NCBI GenBank assembly: GCA_945901045.1
Contig: CAMDKK010000010.1
Location: 1 to 64,000 of the forward strand
Length of the DNA: 64,000 nucleotides
Direction: 5' to 3'
Source of the DNA: Limnohabitans sp. Rim8
GTDB taxonomy: Bacteria; Pseudomonadota; Gammaproteobacteria; Burkholderiales; Burkholderiaceae_C
In this document: one piece after another, positions 44,675 through 54,955 of the stretch
How positions within the stretch are numbered: position 1 is the first letter of the stretch
Layout of the letters: every line of letters starts with the position of its first letter
Program-made: the position numbers and the translations under genes
The notes under the pieces: generated by a model
Told to the model about the DNA's origin: nothing
Seen by the model: the letters and a program-made list of their open reading frames with translations, nothing else
Database searches by the model: none

Positions 44675-47395
44675 TCAAATCACCAGGTTGACCAAGCGGC
44701 CCGGCACCACAATCACCTTTTTGGGTTCAACCCCAGCCGCTTGCTTTTGAAACTCTTCGCTGGCAATGGCGGCCTGTTCAATGAAGGCTTTGTCGGCCGT
44801 GGCAGGGACCACAATCGCGCCACGCAATTTGCCATTGATCTGCAACATGAGCTCTATCTCGTCGCGCACCAAAGCAGTCTCGTCCACATCAGCCCAAGCC
44901 ACGTCGAGCAAATCACCACCGCACGCGGCATAACCCAAGTCTGCCCACAAAGTGAATGCAATGTGCGGACACACCGGGTAAAGCACGCGAAGCAGAACCG
45001 AGAAGCATTCGGCCAAGGCGGCCGCATCTTCGGCACTGCCTGTCAAGACCACATCTTCCAGCGTGTTGAGCATCTTCATCAGCGCCGAGACAACGGTGTT
45101 GTATTGCATCCGCTCGTAATCGTAATTGGCCTGCTTGAGCACCGTATGAATGTCTCGGCGCAAGTCTTTGGCGACCTTGCCAAACGCCAGCGGTTGACTG
45201 CGGTCCACAGCGATACCTGCCTGGATGACGGCTTCTTGCTTGACGGCAAAGTTCCACACCCGGCGCAAGAAACGGTAACTGCCTTCAACGCCTGCATCAT
45301 TCCACTCCAGCGTCGCCTCGGGTGGCGCGGTGAACATGGTGTACAGGCGAGCGGTGTCGGCACCGTATTTTTCAATCAGGTCTTGCGGGTCCACGCCATT
45401 GCTTTTCGACTTGGACATGGTGCCCACGCCTTCGTAGTCGATGGCCGTGCCCACAGGCAACTCCCCATCCCCACTGCCAGCGGCTTTGATCAGCTTGGCG
45501 CCCACAATTTTTCCGGTGTCATCGAACACATGCTCCACATCGTGCGGCCAGAAGTAATCTTTGCCGCCTTTAGCCGCGCGGCGCGAATAAATGTGGTTGA
45601 GCACCATGCCTTGGGTGAGTAATTTAGTAAAGGGCTCATCGACCTTGACCAGACCCAAATCGCGCATCACCTTGGTCCAAAAGCGTGCATACAGCAGATG
45701 CAAGATGGCGTGCTCGATGCCCCCAATGTACTGGTCCATGCCGCTGCCGCCAGTGGCCTTGCTCTGGTCCCGCATCCAGTAATCTGTGCCACCCGCCACC
45801 ATCGCCTCGGCGTTGGTCGGGTCGCAATAGCGCATGAAATACCAGGACGAATCCACGAAGGTGTCCATCGTGTCGGTCTCGCGGCGGGCAGGTTTGCCGC
45901 ACACCGGGCAAGTCACGCCCGCATGAAAGCCTTCGTGCTTATGAAGCGGATTGCCCGAGCCGTCGGGAATGCAGTCTTGCGGCAACACCACCGGCAGGTC
46001 TTTTTCGGGCACCGGCACAGCGCCATGTTCATCGCAATGGATGATCGGGATCGGCGTACCCCAGTAGCGCTGACGGCTAACGCCCCAATCACGCAATCGC
46101 CAAGTGGTCTTTTTCTCGCCCAGGCCTTTGGACGCGAGCAGTTCGGCCACTTGGTGGGTGGCCTCTTTCTGGTTCAAACCGTCCAATGCACCGGAGTTCA
46201 CACAGACGCAGTTTTGTTTGTCCGCATACCATTCGTGCCAGATCTTTTCGTCAAAATGTTGGCCCTTAACGGACACCACCTGCCGAATCGGCAAGTCATA
46301 TTTCAGCGCAAATTCAAAATCGCGCTCGTCGTGCGCCGGCACACCCATGACCGCGCCGTCGCCATAAGACATCAGCACATAGTTGCCGACCCAAACCTCG
46401 ACGTTCGCGCCCGTCAAGGGGTGCGTGACGAACAAACCCGTGGCCATACCCTTTTTCTCTTGCGTGGCCATCTCGGCTTCGGTGGTGCCACCGGTTTGAC
46501 AGTCCTCAATGAATGACGCCAAAGCAGCATTGGTCCTTGCAGCGTGCGCAGCCAAGGGGTGCTCGGCCGCTACAGCGCAAAACGTCACTCCCATGAGGGT
46601 GTCGGCACGGGTGGTGAAGACATGCATCTTGCCATCACCAATCAAAGCGCCATCAGCACCTTGAATCGCATGCGGAAAGGCAAAGCGCACACCTTCGGAT
46701 TTGCCGATCCAGTTCTCTTGCATCAAGCGCACTTTGTCGGGCCAGCCGTTCAAGGTGGCTTTGGCGTTACCGATCTGCACATGGTCCAGCAGCTCTTGTG
46801 CGTAGTGGGTGATGTTCAGGTAGTAGCCAGGGATTTCGCGCTTTTCAACCGGTGCCCCTGTGCGCCAGCCTTTGCCATCAATCACCTGCTCGTTGGCCAA
46901 CACCGTTTGGTCCACCGGGTCCCAGTTCACCACCTGGGTCTTGCGGTAGGCGATGCCTTTTTCGAGCATCTTCAAGAACAACCACTGGTTCCACTTGTAA
47001 TAGGTCGGATCGCAGGTGGCCACTTCGCGCGACCAATCGATGGCCAAGCCCATCGACTGCATCTGCTGCTTCATGTAAGCAATGTTCTCGTAAGTCCATT
47101 TGGCGGGGGGCACCCCATTTTTCAAAGCCGCATTCTCGGCGGGCAAACCAAATGCATCCCAGCCCATGGGCATCAACACATTGAAGCCCTTCATGCGCAG
47201 ATGGCGCGTGAGCATGTCGTTGATGGTGTAGTTGCGCACATGACCCATGTGCAGCTTGCCGCTGGGGTAAGGCAGCATGGAACAGGCGTAATACTTCTTT
47301 TTGGAAGCGTCTTCGGTTACGCGGTAAACGTCACGCGCCGTCCATTGGCTTTGGGCCAACTGTTCAATTTCAATGTGCTTGTACTTGTCTTGCAT
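44675..47395 (-). CDS. leuS: leucyl-tRNA synthetase
   Basis: The 906-residue class I synthetase charges tRNA-Leu. The HIGH-type motif appears as HMGHVRNYT near residue 48, the CP1 editing domain includes [14 protein letters not shown] and [13 protein letters not shown], a Zn-type segment [23 protein letters not shown] follows, and the KMSKS motif is [12 protein letters not shown]. The C-terminal [14 protein letters not shown]-like tail ([21 protein letters not shown]) is complete. The length is slightly above the E. coli enzyme. Confidence 0.97.
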   Translation of the reverse strand: MQDKYKHIEIEQLAQSQWTARDVYRVTEDASKKKYYACSMLPYPSGKLHMGHVRNYTINDMLTRHLRMKGFNVLMPMGWDAFGLPAENAALKNGVPPAKWTYENIAYMKQQMQSMGLAIDWSREVATCDPTYYKWNQWLFLKMLEKGIAYRKTQVVNWDPVDQTVLANEQVIDGKGWRTGAPVEKREIPGYYLNITHYAQELLDHVQIGNAKATLNGWPDKVRLMQENWIGKSEGVRFAFPHAIQGADGALIGDGKMHVFTTRADTLMGVTFCAVAAEHPLAAHAARTNAALASFIEDCQTGGTTEAEMATQEKKGMATGLFVTHPLTGANVEVWVGNYVLMSYGDGAVMGVPAHDERDFEFALKYDLPIRQVVSVKGQHFDEKIWHEWYADKQNCVCVNSGALDGLNQKEATHQVAELLASKGLGEKKTTWRLRDWGVSRQRYWGTPIPIIHCDEHGAVPVPEKDLPVVLPQDCIPDGSGNPLHKHEGFHAGVTCPVCGKPARRETDTMDTFVDSSWYFMRYCDPTNAEAMVAGGTDYWMRDQSKATGGSGMDQYIGGIEHAILHLLYARFWTKVMRDLGLVKVDEPFTKLLTQGMVLNHIYSRRAAKGGKDYFWPHDVEHVFDDTGKIVGAKLIKAAGSGDGELPVGTAIDYEGVGTMSKSKSNGVDPQDLIEKYGADTARLYTMFTAPPEATLEWNDAGVEGSYRFLRRVWNFAVKQEAVIQAGIAVDRSQPLAFGKVAKDLRRDIHTVLKQANYDYERMQYNTVVSALMKMLNTLEDVVLTGSAEDAAALAECFSVLLRVLYPVCPHIAFTLWADLGYAACGGDLLDVAWADVDETALVRDEIELMLQINGKLRGAIVVPATADKAFIEQAAIASEEFQKQAAGVEPKKVIVVPGRLVNLVI

Positions 47396-47456
47396 GGGGC
47401 AAATTGTAGGGGCTAGCCTGCGCCTGCTCGGCGGGGGCTGCGGTTTTCAAGGGGTT

Positions 47457-47888
47457 TCAGCGTGCCGGCATCGCCACAGGCGCATCCGCGACAAAGCCGA
47501 TGCGGGACAAACCGGCTTTTTGGGCCGCCCCCATGACCTCGACCACACGGCCATAGGGCACAGACTGATCCGCACGCAACTGCACTTCGGTGTCAGGTCT
47601 GTGTGAGGCGACAGCTTTCAATTGGGTGGCCAATTCGGGCAAGAGAATTGACTTGTCGTTTAAATAAATTTGGCCTTGCCCGTCCACCACCAAGGTGACC
47701 GCCAAAGGGGCTTCACCGGCTTGCGCGCTCTCCGCCTTGGGCAGATCCAGCCTGATGGCGCTGGTCAACAAAGGGGCAGTCAAAATGAAAATCACCAGCA
47801 AGACCAACATCACGTCCACCAAAGGGGTCACATTGATGTCGCTCATGGGCGCATCGGTCCGGGTGCGTTCGAGTCGGCCAAAGGCCAT
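47457..47888 (-). CDS. exbD: ExbD/TolR-family energy-transduction protein
   Basis: The 143-residue protein has one N-terminal membrane helix, DINVTPLVDVMLVLLVIFILTAPLL, whose Asp is the proton-path residue of ExbD/TolR, followed by a periplasmic domain. With the ExbB/TolQ-like protein encoded two bases upstream, it would harness proton motive force for a TonB- or Tol-type system. No tonB or tolA gene is in the window, so ExbD versus TolR cannot be decided. This exbBD pair between dapB and leuS is typical of Burkholderiales. Confidence 0.9.
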   Translation of the reverse strand: MAFGRLERTRTDAPMSDINVTPLVDVMLVLLVIFILTAPLLTSAIRLDLPKAESAQAGEAPLAVTLVVDGQGQIYLNDKSILLPELATQLKAVASHRPDTEVQLRADQSVPYGRVVEVMGAAQKAGLSRIGFVADAPVAMPAR

Positions 47889-47890
47889 GT

Positions 47891-48532
47891 TCAGTCCTGG
47901 CCTGTCAGCAAGGCGCGCAGGTCGTGGGCAAAGCCTTCGAGTTGGACCTCGATGCGACCCACATACCGCCCCATCACGTTGTAGGCCAACACGGCCGGAA
48001 TGGCCACAGCCAAACCCGCTGCCGTCATGATCAAGGCTTCGCCGACCGGTCCCGCCACTTTATCGATGGTGATTTGCCCCGCTTCGGCCATGCCGGTGAG
48101 TGCGTTGAAAATGCCCCAAACCGTGCCCAATAATCCGATAAACGGTGACACAGATCCGGCCGTGGCCAACAGCAGTTGTCCCCATTGCAAGCGCAACACC
48201 ACGCCATTAAGCGCATCGCGTAACACACGGGTCAGCTGTGAAGATCGATCACCCGCGGCCCCCAATGTGCCGCCCAGTGGCAACAAAGTGGACGCCAACA
48301 AGGGGCTCACGCAGCCATCGCGGTCAAAATGCGCAACCTGTTGCGTGGCCTGCTCAAAATCAGGGGCTTGCCAGAATGCTGCAACGCTGCGACCCACATC
48401 GGTTTTGACACGCCGTAACAAGCGCCATTTCCAGACAATAACCACCCAGCAACTCACCGAAAGCGCCAGCAACAAACAGGCCAAGGTTTGGGTCAACGCA
48501 TCCCCATGCACCACAGATTCAAGCCAGCTCAC
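47891..48532 (-). CDS. exbB: ExbB/TolQ-family proton channel protein
   Basis: The 213-residue inner-membrane protein has three helices: the N-terminal one after DALTQTLACLLLALSVSCWVV, and the conserved pair LLATAGSVSPFIGLLGTVWGIFNALTGM and GPVGEALIMTAAGLAVAIPAVLAYN, which form the channel wall. It is the partner of the ExbD/TolR protein that starts two bases after its stop. Confidence 0.92.
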   Translation of the reverse strand: MSWLESVVHGDALTQTLACLLLALSVSCWVVIVWKWRLLRRVKTDVGRSVAAFWQAPDFEQATQQVAHFDRDGCVSPLLASTLLPLGGTLGAAGDRSSQLTRVLRDALNGVVLRLQWGQLLLATAGSVSPFIGLLGTVWGIFNALTGMAEAGQITIDKVAGPVGEALIMTAAGLAVAIPAVLAYNVMGRYVGRIEVQLEGFAHDLRALLTGQD

Positions 48533-48553
48533 AGCGTGTTGTCCTGTGCGCGC

Positions 48554-49378
48554 TCAGCGCAAACTGAGCACGTCGAACATGTCGAACAACCCACGCTCTT
48601 GGGTGGCCAAAAAACGCGTCGCGCGCAGACTGCCTTGCACGTAAGTGGCGCGACTCGACGACTTGTGGGTCAGCTCGATGCGCTCGCCCGTCCCCGCAAA
48701 CAACACCGTGTGGTCGCCTACAATATCGCCCCCGCGGATGGTGGCAAAGCCGATGCTGGAAGGATCGCGCTCGCCGGTCACGCCTTCACGGGCGTAGACG
48801 GCGCAATCCTTCAGATCACGCCCAAGCGCATGGGCAATCACTTCGCCCATTTTGAGGGCGGTGCCCGAAGGCGCATCCACCTTGTGGCGATGGTGCGCCT
48901 CAATGATTTCGATGTCGTATCCGGTCGACATGGCTTTGGCTGCCATTTCAAGCAATTTGAGCGTCACGTTCACGCCCACACTCATGTTGGGCGCCATCAC
49001 GACGGCGATGTCTTTGGCAATCTCTGCGATTTCTGCTTTTTGCGTATCGCTGAAACCGGTGGTGCCAATGATCACTTTCACCCCTGAAGCGCGGCAAACA
49101 TGCAAATGGGCCATGGTGCCTTCAGGGCGTGTGAAATCAATCAGGAACTGCGCGTTGTGCAGGCCTTGCTGGAGATCAGCCGTCACATTCACACCGCTGG
49201 TTTTGCCCAACCAGGCAGTGGCGTCGTGGCCCAGCGCGGGGCTTGTGGCCAAGTCCAGGGCACCGGTTAAGCGGTAATCGTCAGACTGCGTGATCGCCTC
49301 AATCAGCATATGACCCATGCGACCAGTGGCGCCCGCCACCGCTATGGCCAAGGGAGAAAGTGAGTGGGCTGCGTTCAT
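48554..49378 (-). CDS. dapB: 4-hydroxy-tetrahydrodipicolinate reductase
   Basis: The 274-residue enzyme catalyses the NAD(P)H step of lysine and diaminopimelate synthesis. The Rossmann motif [19 protein letters not shown], the [11 protein letters not shown] and GTTGFSD segments and the catalytic signature [20 protein letters not shown] are all present. The length is typical. It lies between bamE and exbB, transcribed with them. Confidence 0.96.
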   Translation of the reverse strand: MNAAHSLSPLAIAVAGATGRMGHMLIEAITQSDDYRLTGALDLATSPALGHDATAWLGKTSGVNVTADLQQGLHNAQFLIDFTRPEGTMAHLHVCRASGVKVIIGTTGFSDTQKAEIAEIAKDIAVVMAPNMSVGVNVTLKLLEMAAKAMSTGYDIEIIEAHHRHKVDAPSGTALKMGEVIAHALGRDLKDCAVYAREGVTGERDPSSIGFATIRGGDIVGDHTVLFAGTGERIELTHKSSSRATYVQGSLRATRFLATQERGLFDMFDVLSLR

Positions 49379-49439
49379 GGTGTCAAAAAAGGAAAAACCA
49401 GAAGTTCACAGGCAAAAGCATCAGGCGCGAGCCCTGAAC

Positions 49440-49991
49440 TTATCGACCGGCGGGCTCCAAGGGGGGGTAACTGGCGGGCAATGGCGCTTGAGGGGCGACT
49501 GAGGAGGAAGCCGAATTGCTTGCGGGGTATTTGCGCAGATCTTCTTCGCTGGCTTGCAAAAAGGGCGGTTGGAAAGTTTTCTTTTCGCCCACCAAACGTT
49601 TCACGAATTCGTTTTCACTCGGCAAATCATCACTTTCAATAGCTGAAAGTACATCGGCATTGAACTTTAGGCTCAATTTAAAGCTTTGGGGTGCCACACC
49701 TTGACGCCGAATGGTAAACACATAATCCCAACGATCGGCATGGAACACGCTGGCCATCAAAGGCGTCCCCAAAATGTCTTTGACTTGTGCACGGGGCATG
49801 CCCATTTTCAAAGCTTGGCGCTGCTCATTGGAAACAAAGTTGCCCTGGACAATTTCAGGCTTGTACAACAACCCGCCCGTCAGGTCAAAAGAAGCAAAAG
49901 GATTTGCACAGCCCGTCAGGCTGAAAGGTGCGCCAACAAGCAGCGCCAAGCCAAGTACGGAAGAAATGCGAAAAGACTGATAATCTGTCAT
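49440..49991 (-). CDS. bamE: outer-membrane assembly lipoprotein BamE (OmlA/SmpA)
   Basis: This 183-residue lipoprotein of the BAM complex has a signal peptide and lipobox (PFSLTGCANPF). The BamE domain follows, with VQGNFVSNEQRQALKMGMPRAQVKDILGTPL and DRWDYVFTIRRQG as the conserved core. Compared with E. coli BamE (113 residues) it has a C-terminal extension rich in Ser, Ala and Pro, as is common in betaproteobacteria. It is divergent from fur across 83 bases, the classic omlA-fur arrangement. Confidence 0.92.
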   Translation of the reverse strand: MTDYQSFRISSVLGLALLVGAPFSLTGCANPFASFDLTGGLLYKPEIVQGNFVSNEQRQALKMGMPRAQVKDILGTPLMASVFHADRWDYVFTIRRQGVAPQSFKLSLKFNADVLSAIESDDLPSENEFVKRLVGEKKTFQPPFLQASEEDLRKYPASNSASSSVAPQAPLPASYPPLEPAGR

Positions 49992-50074
49992 GAGTGGGTG
50001 CGGGCCAAATGATCAGTTCATTGTAACGGCACACATGCCCTTGAACGACCACCTCCACAATTGCCTTATTCTCT

Positions 50075-50506
50075 ATGGACCAATCAGACGAACTCAAAAG
50101 TACCGGTTTGAAGGTCACCTTGCCGCGCCTGAAAATCCTAGAGATTTTTCAAAAGGGCGTTCAGCGCCACATGACCGCGGAAGATGTGTTTCGCCATTTG
50201 CTGTCCGAGAACGCCGATATTGGCCTGGCCACTGTTTACCGGGTGCTGACCCAGTTCGAGCAAGCGGGCATTTTGAGCCGCAACCATTTTGAAAGCGGAA
50301 AAGCCGTCTACGAACTCAATGAGGGTAAGCACCACGATCACATGGTGTGCCTCGATTGCGGCAAAGTTGAAGAGTTCTACGATGCCGAAATTGAACAGCG
50401 CCAACAAGCTGTTGCCTTGGCTAAGGGCTTTGAGATCGCCGACCATGCCCTGAGTTTGTACGCCCACTGCACCCGCAACCCCTGCCCTCACCGCGTAGCG
50501 AGATAA
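50075..50506 (+). CDS. fur: ferric uptake regulator Fur
   Basis: The 143-residue iron-responsive repressor has the N-terminal winged helix ([21 protein letters not shown], then [21 protein letters not shown]) and the metal-binding C-terminal domain. It has [18 protein letters not shown] with the CxxC zinc pair and a second pair in [12 protein letters not shown]. It is a global regulator and plausibly controls the Fe3+-type ABC importer genes in this window, though I did not identify a Fur box there. It is divergent from bamE and convergent with hprK, 11 bases apart. Confidence 0.96.
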   Translation: MDQSDELKSTGLKVTLPRLKILEIFQKGVQRHMTAEDVFRHLLSENADIGLATVYRVLTQFEQAGILSRNHFESGKAVYELNEGKHHDHMVCLDCGKVEEFYDAEIEQRQQAVALAKGFEIADHALSLYAHCTRNPCPHRVAR

Positions 50507-50517
50507 CTGAACAAGGC

Positions 50518-51459
50518 TTATTCCATGGCGCGGCGTTGCCGCACGATGAAGTCCTGGTAAGTGTCGATACCGCGCATTTGCAAGATGGTGTTGCGCACCG
50601 CGGCTTCAACCAACACAGCAATGTTGCGGCCCGCCACCACCTGAATCACCACCTTGCGCACCGGAATGTCCAACACATCCTGCATCAAAGGGTCTGAGGG
50701 CAGTCGCTCGTAATCGCGTTCAAAGTTTTCTTTGCGCACCAAGTGCACGATCAACTTCAAGCGCATTTTTCGGCGCACGGCGGTTTCGCCAAAAATGCCG
50801 CGAATATCAAGCAGGCCAATGCCCCGCACTTCCAACAAGTTTTGCAGCAAATCGGGGCACCGACCTTCAATGGTGGTTTGGTTGATGCGGAACAAATCGA
50901 CGGCATCGTCAGCCACCAATCCGTTGCCACGCGAAATCAACTCCAGGCCCAATTCACTCTTGCCCAAACCCGACTCGCCGGTGATCAATACGCCCAGACC
51001 CAAAATGTCCATGAACACACCATGCATGGTCGTGCGGTCAGCGAAATGCTTGGACAAGTAAGCCCGCAACACATCGATCACAAAAGCCGAAGACTCTTTG
51101 GTAGAGAACATTGGCAGCTGCGCACGCTCGCACATCGAGAGCAAGGCGTCGGGTGCGGTTTGGCCATCGGCCAACACCAAAACGGGCGGCTCCAAAGTGA
51201 CGATACGGGCAATGCGCCGGGCGCAATCTTCGGGCGTGGCGTTGGTCAGATACGTGATTTCGCGTTCACCCAAAATCTGTACACGATAAGGGTGGATGTA
51301 ATTCAAATAACCCACCAAATCGGCGCCTGAGCGGGCGGCGCGAACCGCCACCTCATCGAATCGGCGCTCTGAGGCTCCAAGGCCTGCAATCCATTGCCAC
51401 TTCAGTTTGCCCCGATGGTCTTCAAACAAGACGTCAGCGCTGACAACGGTAGGTTTCAT
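50518..51459 (-). CDS. hprK: HPr kinase/phosphorylase
   Basis: This 313-residue bifunctional enzyme phosphorylates and dephosphorylates HPr on a serine. The P-loop GESGLGKS is at residues 161-168, preceded by the conserved [13 protein letters not shown] (His 146), and the family signature [16 protein letters not shown] follows. The ATG at 51459 starts the conserved N-terminus; an upstream frame extension lies in the intergenic region. It follows ptsN by 17 bases, the hpf-ptsN-hprK order seen in betaproteobacteria, where the system regulates functions other than sugar uptake. Confidence 0.96.
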   Translation of the reverse strand: MKPTVVSADVLFEDHRGKLKWQWIAGLGASERRFDEVAVRAARSGADLVGYLNYIHPYRVQILGEREITYLTNATPEDCARRIARIVTLEPPVLVLADGQTAPDALLSMCERAQLPMFSTKESSAFVIDVLRAYLSKHFADRTTMHGVFMDILGLGVLITGESGLGKSELGLELISRGNGLVADDAVDLFRINQTTIEGRCPDLLQNLLEVRGIGLLDIRGIFGETAVRRKMRLKLIVHLVRKENFERDYERLPSDPLMQDVLDIPVRKVVIQVVAGRNIAVLVEAAVRNTILQMRGIDTYQDFIVRQRRAME

Positions 51460-51476
51460 GGCGAACCTGCGAAAAA

Positions 51477-51944
51477 TTAAACGGTTTGAGACGACTGCCA
51501 GCGGGCAATCAGTTGATGCAGCGACTCTTGGCTGGCGCTGCATTTGATGTTTTCACGCAAAGCGGCGTCACTGAGCAATTCTGCGATTTCTGACAAAATT
51601 TCCAAATGCTTTTGGGTCGCCGTTTCGGGCACCAGTAAAAAGATCAGCAAGTTGACGGGTTGCTCATCCGGCGCGTCAAAGCCGATGGGGCTGGCCAGCT
51701 GAAAAACAGCTGCCATGGGGGATTTGAGTCCTTTGATCCGACCGTGCGGAATGGCCACGCCATGTCCCAGACCGGTAGAACCCAAGCGTTCCCGCGCAAA
51801 CAGACTGTCGGTGACCAAAGCCCGAGACAAGCCATGCAGATTTTCAAACAAAAGCCCAGCCTCTTCAAAGGCTCTTTTTTTGCTCGTGGCTTCAAGTCCA
51901 ACAAGGACTTGCGCAACAGGAAGGATGGAGGAGAGGCGGTTCAT
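51477..51944 (-). CDS. ptsN: PTS IIA-Ntr regulatory protein
   Basis: The 155-residue EIIA-Ntr domain protein carries the phosphorylation site H67 in [13 protein letters not shown], with LLIFLLVPE and [13 protein letters not shown] completing the fold. It receives phosphate from the PTS-Ntr chain and regulates potassium and nitrogen-related functions in proteobacteria. An ATG at 51962 would add six residues. It lies between hpf and hprK on the same strand, with an intrinsic terminator separating it from hpf, so it may have its own promoter. Confidence 0.94.
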   Translation of the reverse strand: MNRLSSILPVAQVLVGLEATSKKRAFEEAGLLFENLHGLSRALVTDSLFARERLGSTGLGHGVAIPHGRIKGLKSPMAAVFQLASPIGFDAPDEQPVNLLIFLLVPETATQKHLEILSEIAELLSDAALRENIKCSASQESLHQLIARWQSSQTV

Positions 51945-52014
51945 GCGAAGCGAATTATGCACCTACGAGGGTCTTCCCGCATATCAGAACAGTCTCTTTG
52001 CTGTCGCGCACATG

Positions 52015-52036
52015 AAAAAGCCGCTTGACAGCGGCC
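52015..52036 (-). terminator. intrinsic terminator downstream of hpf
   Basis: On the minus strand GCCGCT-GTCA-AGCGGC (52035-52020) forms a 6-bp GC-rich stem with a tetraloop followed by TTTTT (52019-52015). It lies about 20 bases after the hpf stop and upstream of ptsN, so part of the transcription would end between these two genes. Confidence 0.75.
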
Positions 52037-52055
52037 TTGGAGAGCTTAAAAAAAC

Positions 52056-52385
52056 TTACACCATTCGTTTGGTCGCCTCATGGTGATGCTCAGTCAACTT
52101 GGTCTTGTGCCGAACCACTTGGCGGTCCAATTTGTCCATCAACTCGTCCACGGCGGCATACAGATCCTGATGGGCACTTTCGGCAAACAAATCATTGCCT
52201 TTGACGTGGATGTTGCATTCAGCTCGTTGTCGTTTTTCCTTCTCCTTTTGTTTTTCTACCGTCAACAGAACTTTGACATCCACCACTTGGTCAAAGTGTC
52301 GGGTGATGCGATCCAATTTGCCGGTCACGTAAGAACGTAATGCCGGGGTGACCTCAAGGTGGTGTCCACTGATCGTCAAATTCAT
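52056..52385 (-). CDS. hpf: ribosome hibernation promoting factor (short form)
   Basis: The 109-residue protein is of the short HPF/YfiA type that dimerises or silences 70S ribosomes in stationary phase. [20 protein letters not shown], the [25 protein letters not shown] strand pair and [20 protein letters not shown] match the family. AGGAGG stands 8 bases before the ATG at 52385; another ATG at 52391 is too close to that site. It is followed by a terminator and ptsN. Usually rpoN precedes this gene in proteobacteria, but here it does not. Confidence 0.95.
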   Translation of the reverse strand: MNLTISGHHLEVTPALRSYVTGKLDRITRHFDQVVDVKVLLTVEKQKEKEKRQRAECNIHVKGNDLFAESAHQDLYAAVDELMDKLDRQVVRHKTKLTEHHHEATKRMV

Positions 52386-52520
52386 ATGCATAGCCTCCTG
52401 CTATCTACGGGTTGAAATACCCCCCTTGCGGAGGGCGGGGAAACACAGAAATTCAAACCATTGCGCTCACTATGCGCCCCCGTTTTGTGGAAAGCAACAG
52501 CCCCCAGCTTAACCTGCTAA

Positions 52521-52559
52521 AGCACTCATGAATCAAACTGAAAACAACAATTCAGTGCT
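52521..52559. repeat. interrupted inverted repeat upstream of the patatin gene
   Basis: AGCACT (52521-52526) and AGTGCT (52554-52559) are complementary, and the inner GAAT (52530-52533) and ATTC (52550-52553) extend the stem after a bulge. It may be a regulatory or transcript-end structure; the evidence is weak. Confidence 0.35.
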
Positions 52560-52607
52560 AAGCTGTCGGGTGATGTTGGATTTGATCTTTTGGCGGGAGC
52601 AAGCACT

Positions 52608-53798
52608 GTGCATCTGGACGCTTTGACGGCACCCCGCTCACCCGACAGTCCGCCCCGCAGAGCCTTGGTGCTGATGGGTGGTGGTGCACGCACCGCTTAC
52701 CAGGCGGGCGCACTGCAAGCCTTGGCCCAGTTGCTGCCCGATACAAAGGCCTTTCCTTTTGATATTTTGGTGGGCACTTCAGCCGGCGCGCTCAACGCCA
52801 GTTTTCTGGCGGGGCAAGCGAGCTATGGCCCGCAGGCCTTTCACCATCTGGCCGATTTTTGGTCACAGCTTCGCTCCCATGCCGTCTACCGCTTACCCCG
52901 CACCCCACTGAGCCAATGGAGCCGTTGGGCCACGGCATTGGGCGTGACCTTGTCGGCCCGGACCCAGGGCGCCGTGCTGGACAGCATGCCCTTGGTGGAC
53001 ACCTTGCACCGTGCAATCGACCTGACAGGCATCGACCGGGCCTTGTCCAGCGGTGCGCTTCATGCCTTGGCCATCACGGCGTCGAGTTACTCCAGCGGCG
53101 TGCATTGGACTTTTTGCCAATCTGCTGAGGACACGGGGGCCAGCCCCTGGAGCCGACCCGGACGCCGGGCCGAAATGCAACCCGTCACCATCGAACACCT
53201 GATGGCCTCAAGTGCTATTCCCTTCATTTTCCCGGCCACACCCTTGTGGGTGGATGGCCGGCTCGAGTATTTTGGCGACGGCTCGATGCGACAAACCTCC
53301 CCCTTGGCGCCTGCCGTCCACATGGGCGCCAGCCAAGTGCTGGCGATTGGCGTGGGGCAACCCCAGCGAGGGGCACTGACCCTCAATGCCGCGCCGCACC
53401 ACCCGCCGTCGTTGGGCACCATCGCCGGGCACGCCATGGCCAGCGTTTTCCACGATACCTTGCAAGCCGATGTCGAACAGCTTGAACGCGTCAACGCCAC
53501 CGTGGCGGCGCTGTCCAAAAGCGTGCGTGAAGCGCTGCCGTTCAAACAGGTCCAGGTGCTGTCATTGCAACCCAGCGCCTCTTTGGATGGGCTGGCCCAA
53601 GCCCATGTGCACGAATTGCCGTCCGACCTGTACCGGGTACTGGACGGGCTGGGGGCCTTGACGGGGGGCGGCGCGGCCTTGAGCAGTTATTTGCTGTTCG
53701 AGCCGGGCTTTGTGCAGGCCTTGATGCAATTGGGCGCAGCCGATGTGATGGCCCGTCGGAACGAGTTTTTGGCATTTTTCATCGCTAATCCGACATGA
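52608..53798 (+). CDS. patatin-like phospholipase
   Basis: This roughly 396-residue serine lipase has the patatin oxyanion loop MGGGARTAYQAGALQAL, the nucleophile motif GTSAG (Ser 58) and the catalytic Asp 224 in YFGDGSMRQTSPLAPA. The GTG start at 52608 is chosen because GGGAG stands 8 bases upstream; a TTG at 52590 is the alternative. There is no signal peptide, so it probably acts on phospholipids or acyl-esters at the inner face of the membrane. The bacterial patatins closest in style are of unknown substrate. It is followed by a structured leader and corA on the same strand. Confidence 0.9.
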   Translation: MHLDALTAPRSPDSPPRRALVLMGGGARTAYQAGALQALAQLLPDTKAFPFDILVGTSAGALNASFLAGQASYGPQAFHHLADFWSQLRSHAVYRLPRTPLSQWSRWATALGVTLSARTQGAVLDSMPLVDTLHRAIDLTGIDRALSSGALHALAITASSYSSGVHWTFCQSAEDTGASPWSRPGRRAEMQPVTIEHLMASSAIPFIFPATPLWVDGRLEYFGDGSMRQTSPLAPAVHMGASQVLAIGVGQPQRGALTLNAAPHHPPSLGTIAGHAMASVFHDTLQADVEQLERVNATVAALSKSVREALPFKQVQVLSLQPSASLDGLAQAHVHELPSDLYRVLDGLGALTGGGAALSSYLLFEPGFVQALMQLGAADVMARRNEFLAFFIANPT

Positions 53799-53968
53799 AG
53801 CGGTGCGATAATCCGGCCACATTGTTTGATGGAGACACCTTCCGTGGAAAGCTACCCCAGTTGGTAGCTTTCGGATGATTCAGGTTTGACCCGCGTCGTT
53901 CGAAAGCTGCCGTGCCCCTTTTGCCGCCTTTTTGAATCACTCGGGTCTTTGACCTTTGTTCATCTGCC
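53799..53968 (+). promoter_or_regulatory. structured leader of corA with mutually exclusive hairpins
   Basis: GAAAGCTACC (53847-53856) pairs perfectly with GGTAGCTTTC (53863-53872) around a 6-base loop. The same GGTAGCTTTC can instead pair with a second copy, GAAAGCTGCC (53902-53911), with one G-U pair. Two further complementary pairs are TGATTCA/TGAATCA (53876-53882 with 53933-53939) and GACCCG/CGGGTC (53888-53893 with 53942-53947). Such competition is typical of metal- or ligand-sensing leaders, but I could not match it to a named riboswitch. Confidence 0.5.
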
Positions 53969-54955
53969 ATGCTCAATATTTTTACCTTGGCCAATGGCCG
54001 CCTCTTCCAAGAAGAGATCGAATCACTCGAAGAACTCTCCAAATTTCAACCCATCTGGGTGGACTTGGAGTCCCCTACGGTCGAAGAAAAACGCTGGATA
54101 AAACAGTACTACGGCTTGGCCATTCCCGAAGACGCGATGGACGAGGACATCGAAGAGTCGGCCCGCTTTTACGAAGAAGACAACGGCGAGTTGCACATTC
54201 GCAGTGACTTCTTGATTGCCGATGCGGACGCGCCCCGCACCGTGCGCTGCGCTTTTATTTTGAACCAGCACAACGATAACTTGCGCAGCAAAGGCGTGTT
54301 GTTTTCGATTCACGACGAAGACGTGCCGGTGTTTCGTCTGCTGCGCTTGCGTGCAAGACGCGCCCCTGGCTTGATCGAGGACGACAAAGACGTGCTGCTT
54401 AAACTCTTTGACGCCGATGCCGAATATTCCGCCGACACCCTCGAAGGCATTTACGACGAGCTGGAAATCTCTGGCAAACAAGTGCTCTCAGGGGATGTGA
54501 CCGACGCCTTGGCCGGCGAGGTGCTGGGTGCGATTGCACGGCAAGAAGACTTGAATGGCCGCATCCGCCGCAACGTGATGGACACTCGCCGTGCGGTCAG
54601 CTTCATGATGCGCTCCAAAATGCTCAACGCCGAACAGTTTGAAGAAGCCCGTCAAATTTTGCGCGACATTGAATCATTGGACTCGCACACCGCGTTCTTG
54701 TTCGATAAGATCAACTTCTTGATGGACGCCACCGTCGGTTTCATCAACATCAACCAGAACAAGATCATCAAAATTTTCTCGGTGGCCAGCGTGGCTTTGC
54801 TGCCGCCCACCTTGATTGCCAGCATCTACGGCATGAACTTCCAGTACATGCCCGAACTGGCGCAAACCTGGGGCTACCCCTATGCTTTGGTGCTCATGGC
54901 CGCCAGCGCGGTGGTGCCCATGTGGTACTTCCGCAAGCGCGGTTGGCTGAAATAA
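53969..54955 (+). CDS. corA: CorA-family magnesium/divalent-metal channel
   Basis: The 328-residue protein has a long acidic cytoplasmic domain and two C-terminal membrane helices. The first ends in the pore signature YGMNF, and the second, GYPYALVLMAASAVVPMWYF, precedes a basic tail, RKRGWLK. A coiled stretch with FDKINFLMDATVGFININQNKIIKIFSVASVAL leads into the pore helix, as in all CorA proteins. It would import Mg2+ (or Co2+/Ni2+) as a pentamer. The leader upstream can fold into alternative hairpins. It ends exactly where the convergent mtnN stop begins. Confidence 0.94.
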   Translation: MLNIFTLANGRLFQEEIESLEELSKFQPIWVDLESPTVEEKRWIKQYYGLAIPEDAMDEDIEESARFYEEDNGELHIRSDFLIADADAPRTVRCAFILNQHNDNLRSKGVLFSIHDEDVPVFRLLRLRARRAPGLIEDDKDVLLKLFDADAEYSADTLEGIYDELEISGKQVLSGDVTDALAGEVLGAIARQEDLNGRIRRNVMDTRRAVSFMMRSKMLNAEQFEEARQILRDIESLDSHTAFLFDKINFLMDATVGFININQNKIIKIFSVASVALLPPTLIASIYGMNFQYMPELAQTWGYPYALVLMAASAVVPMWYFRKRGWLK

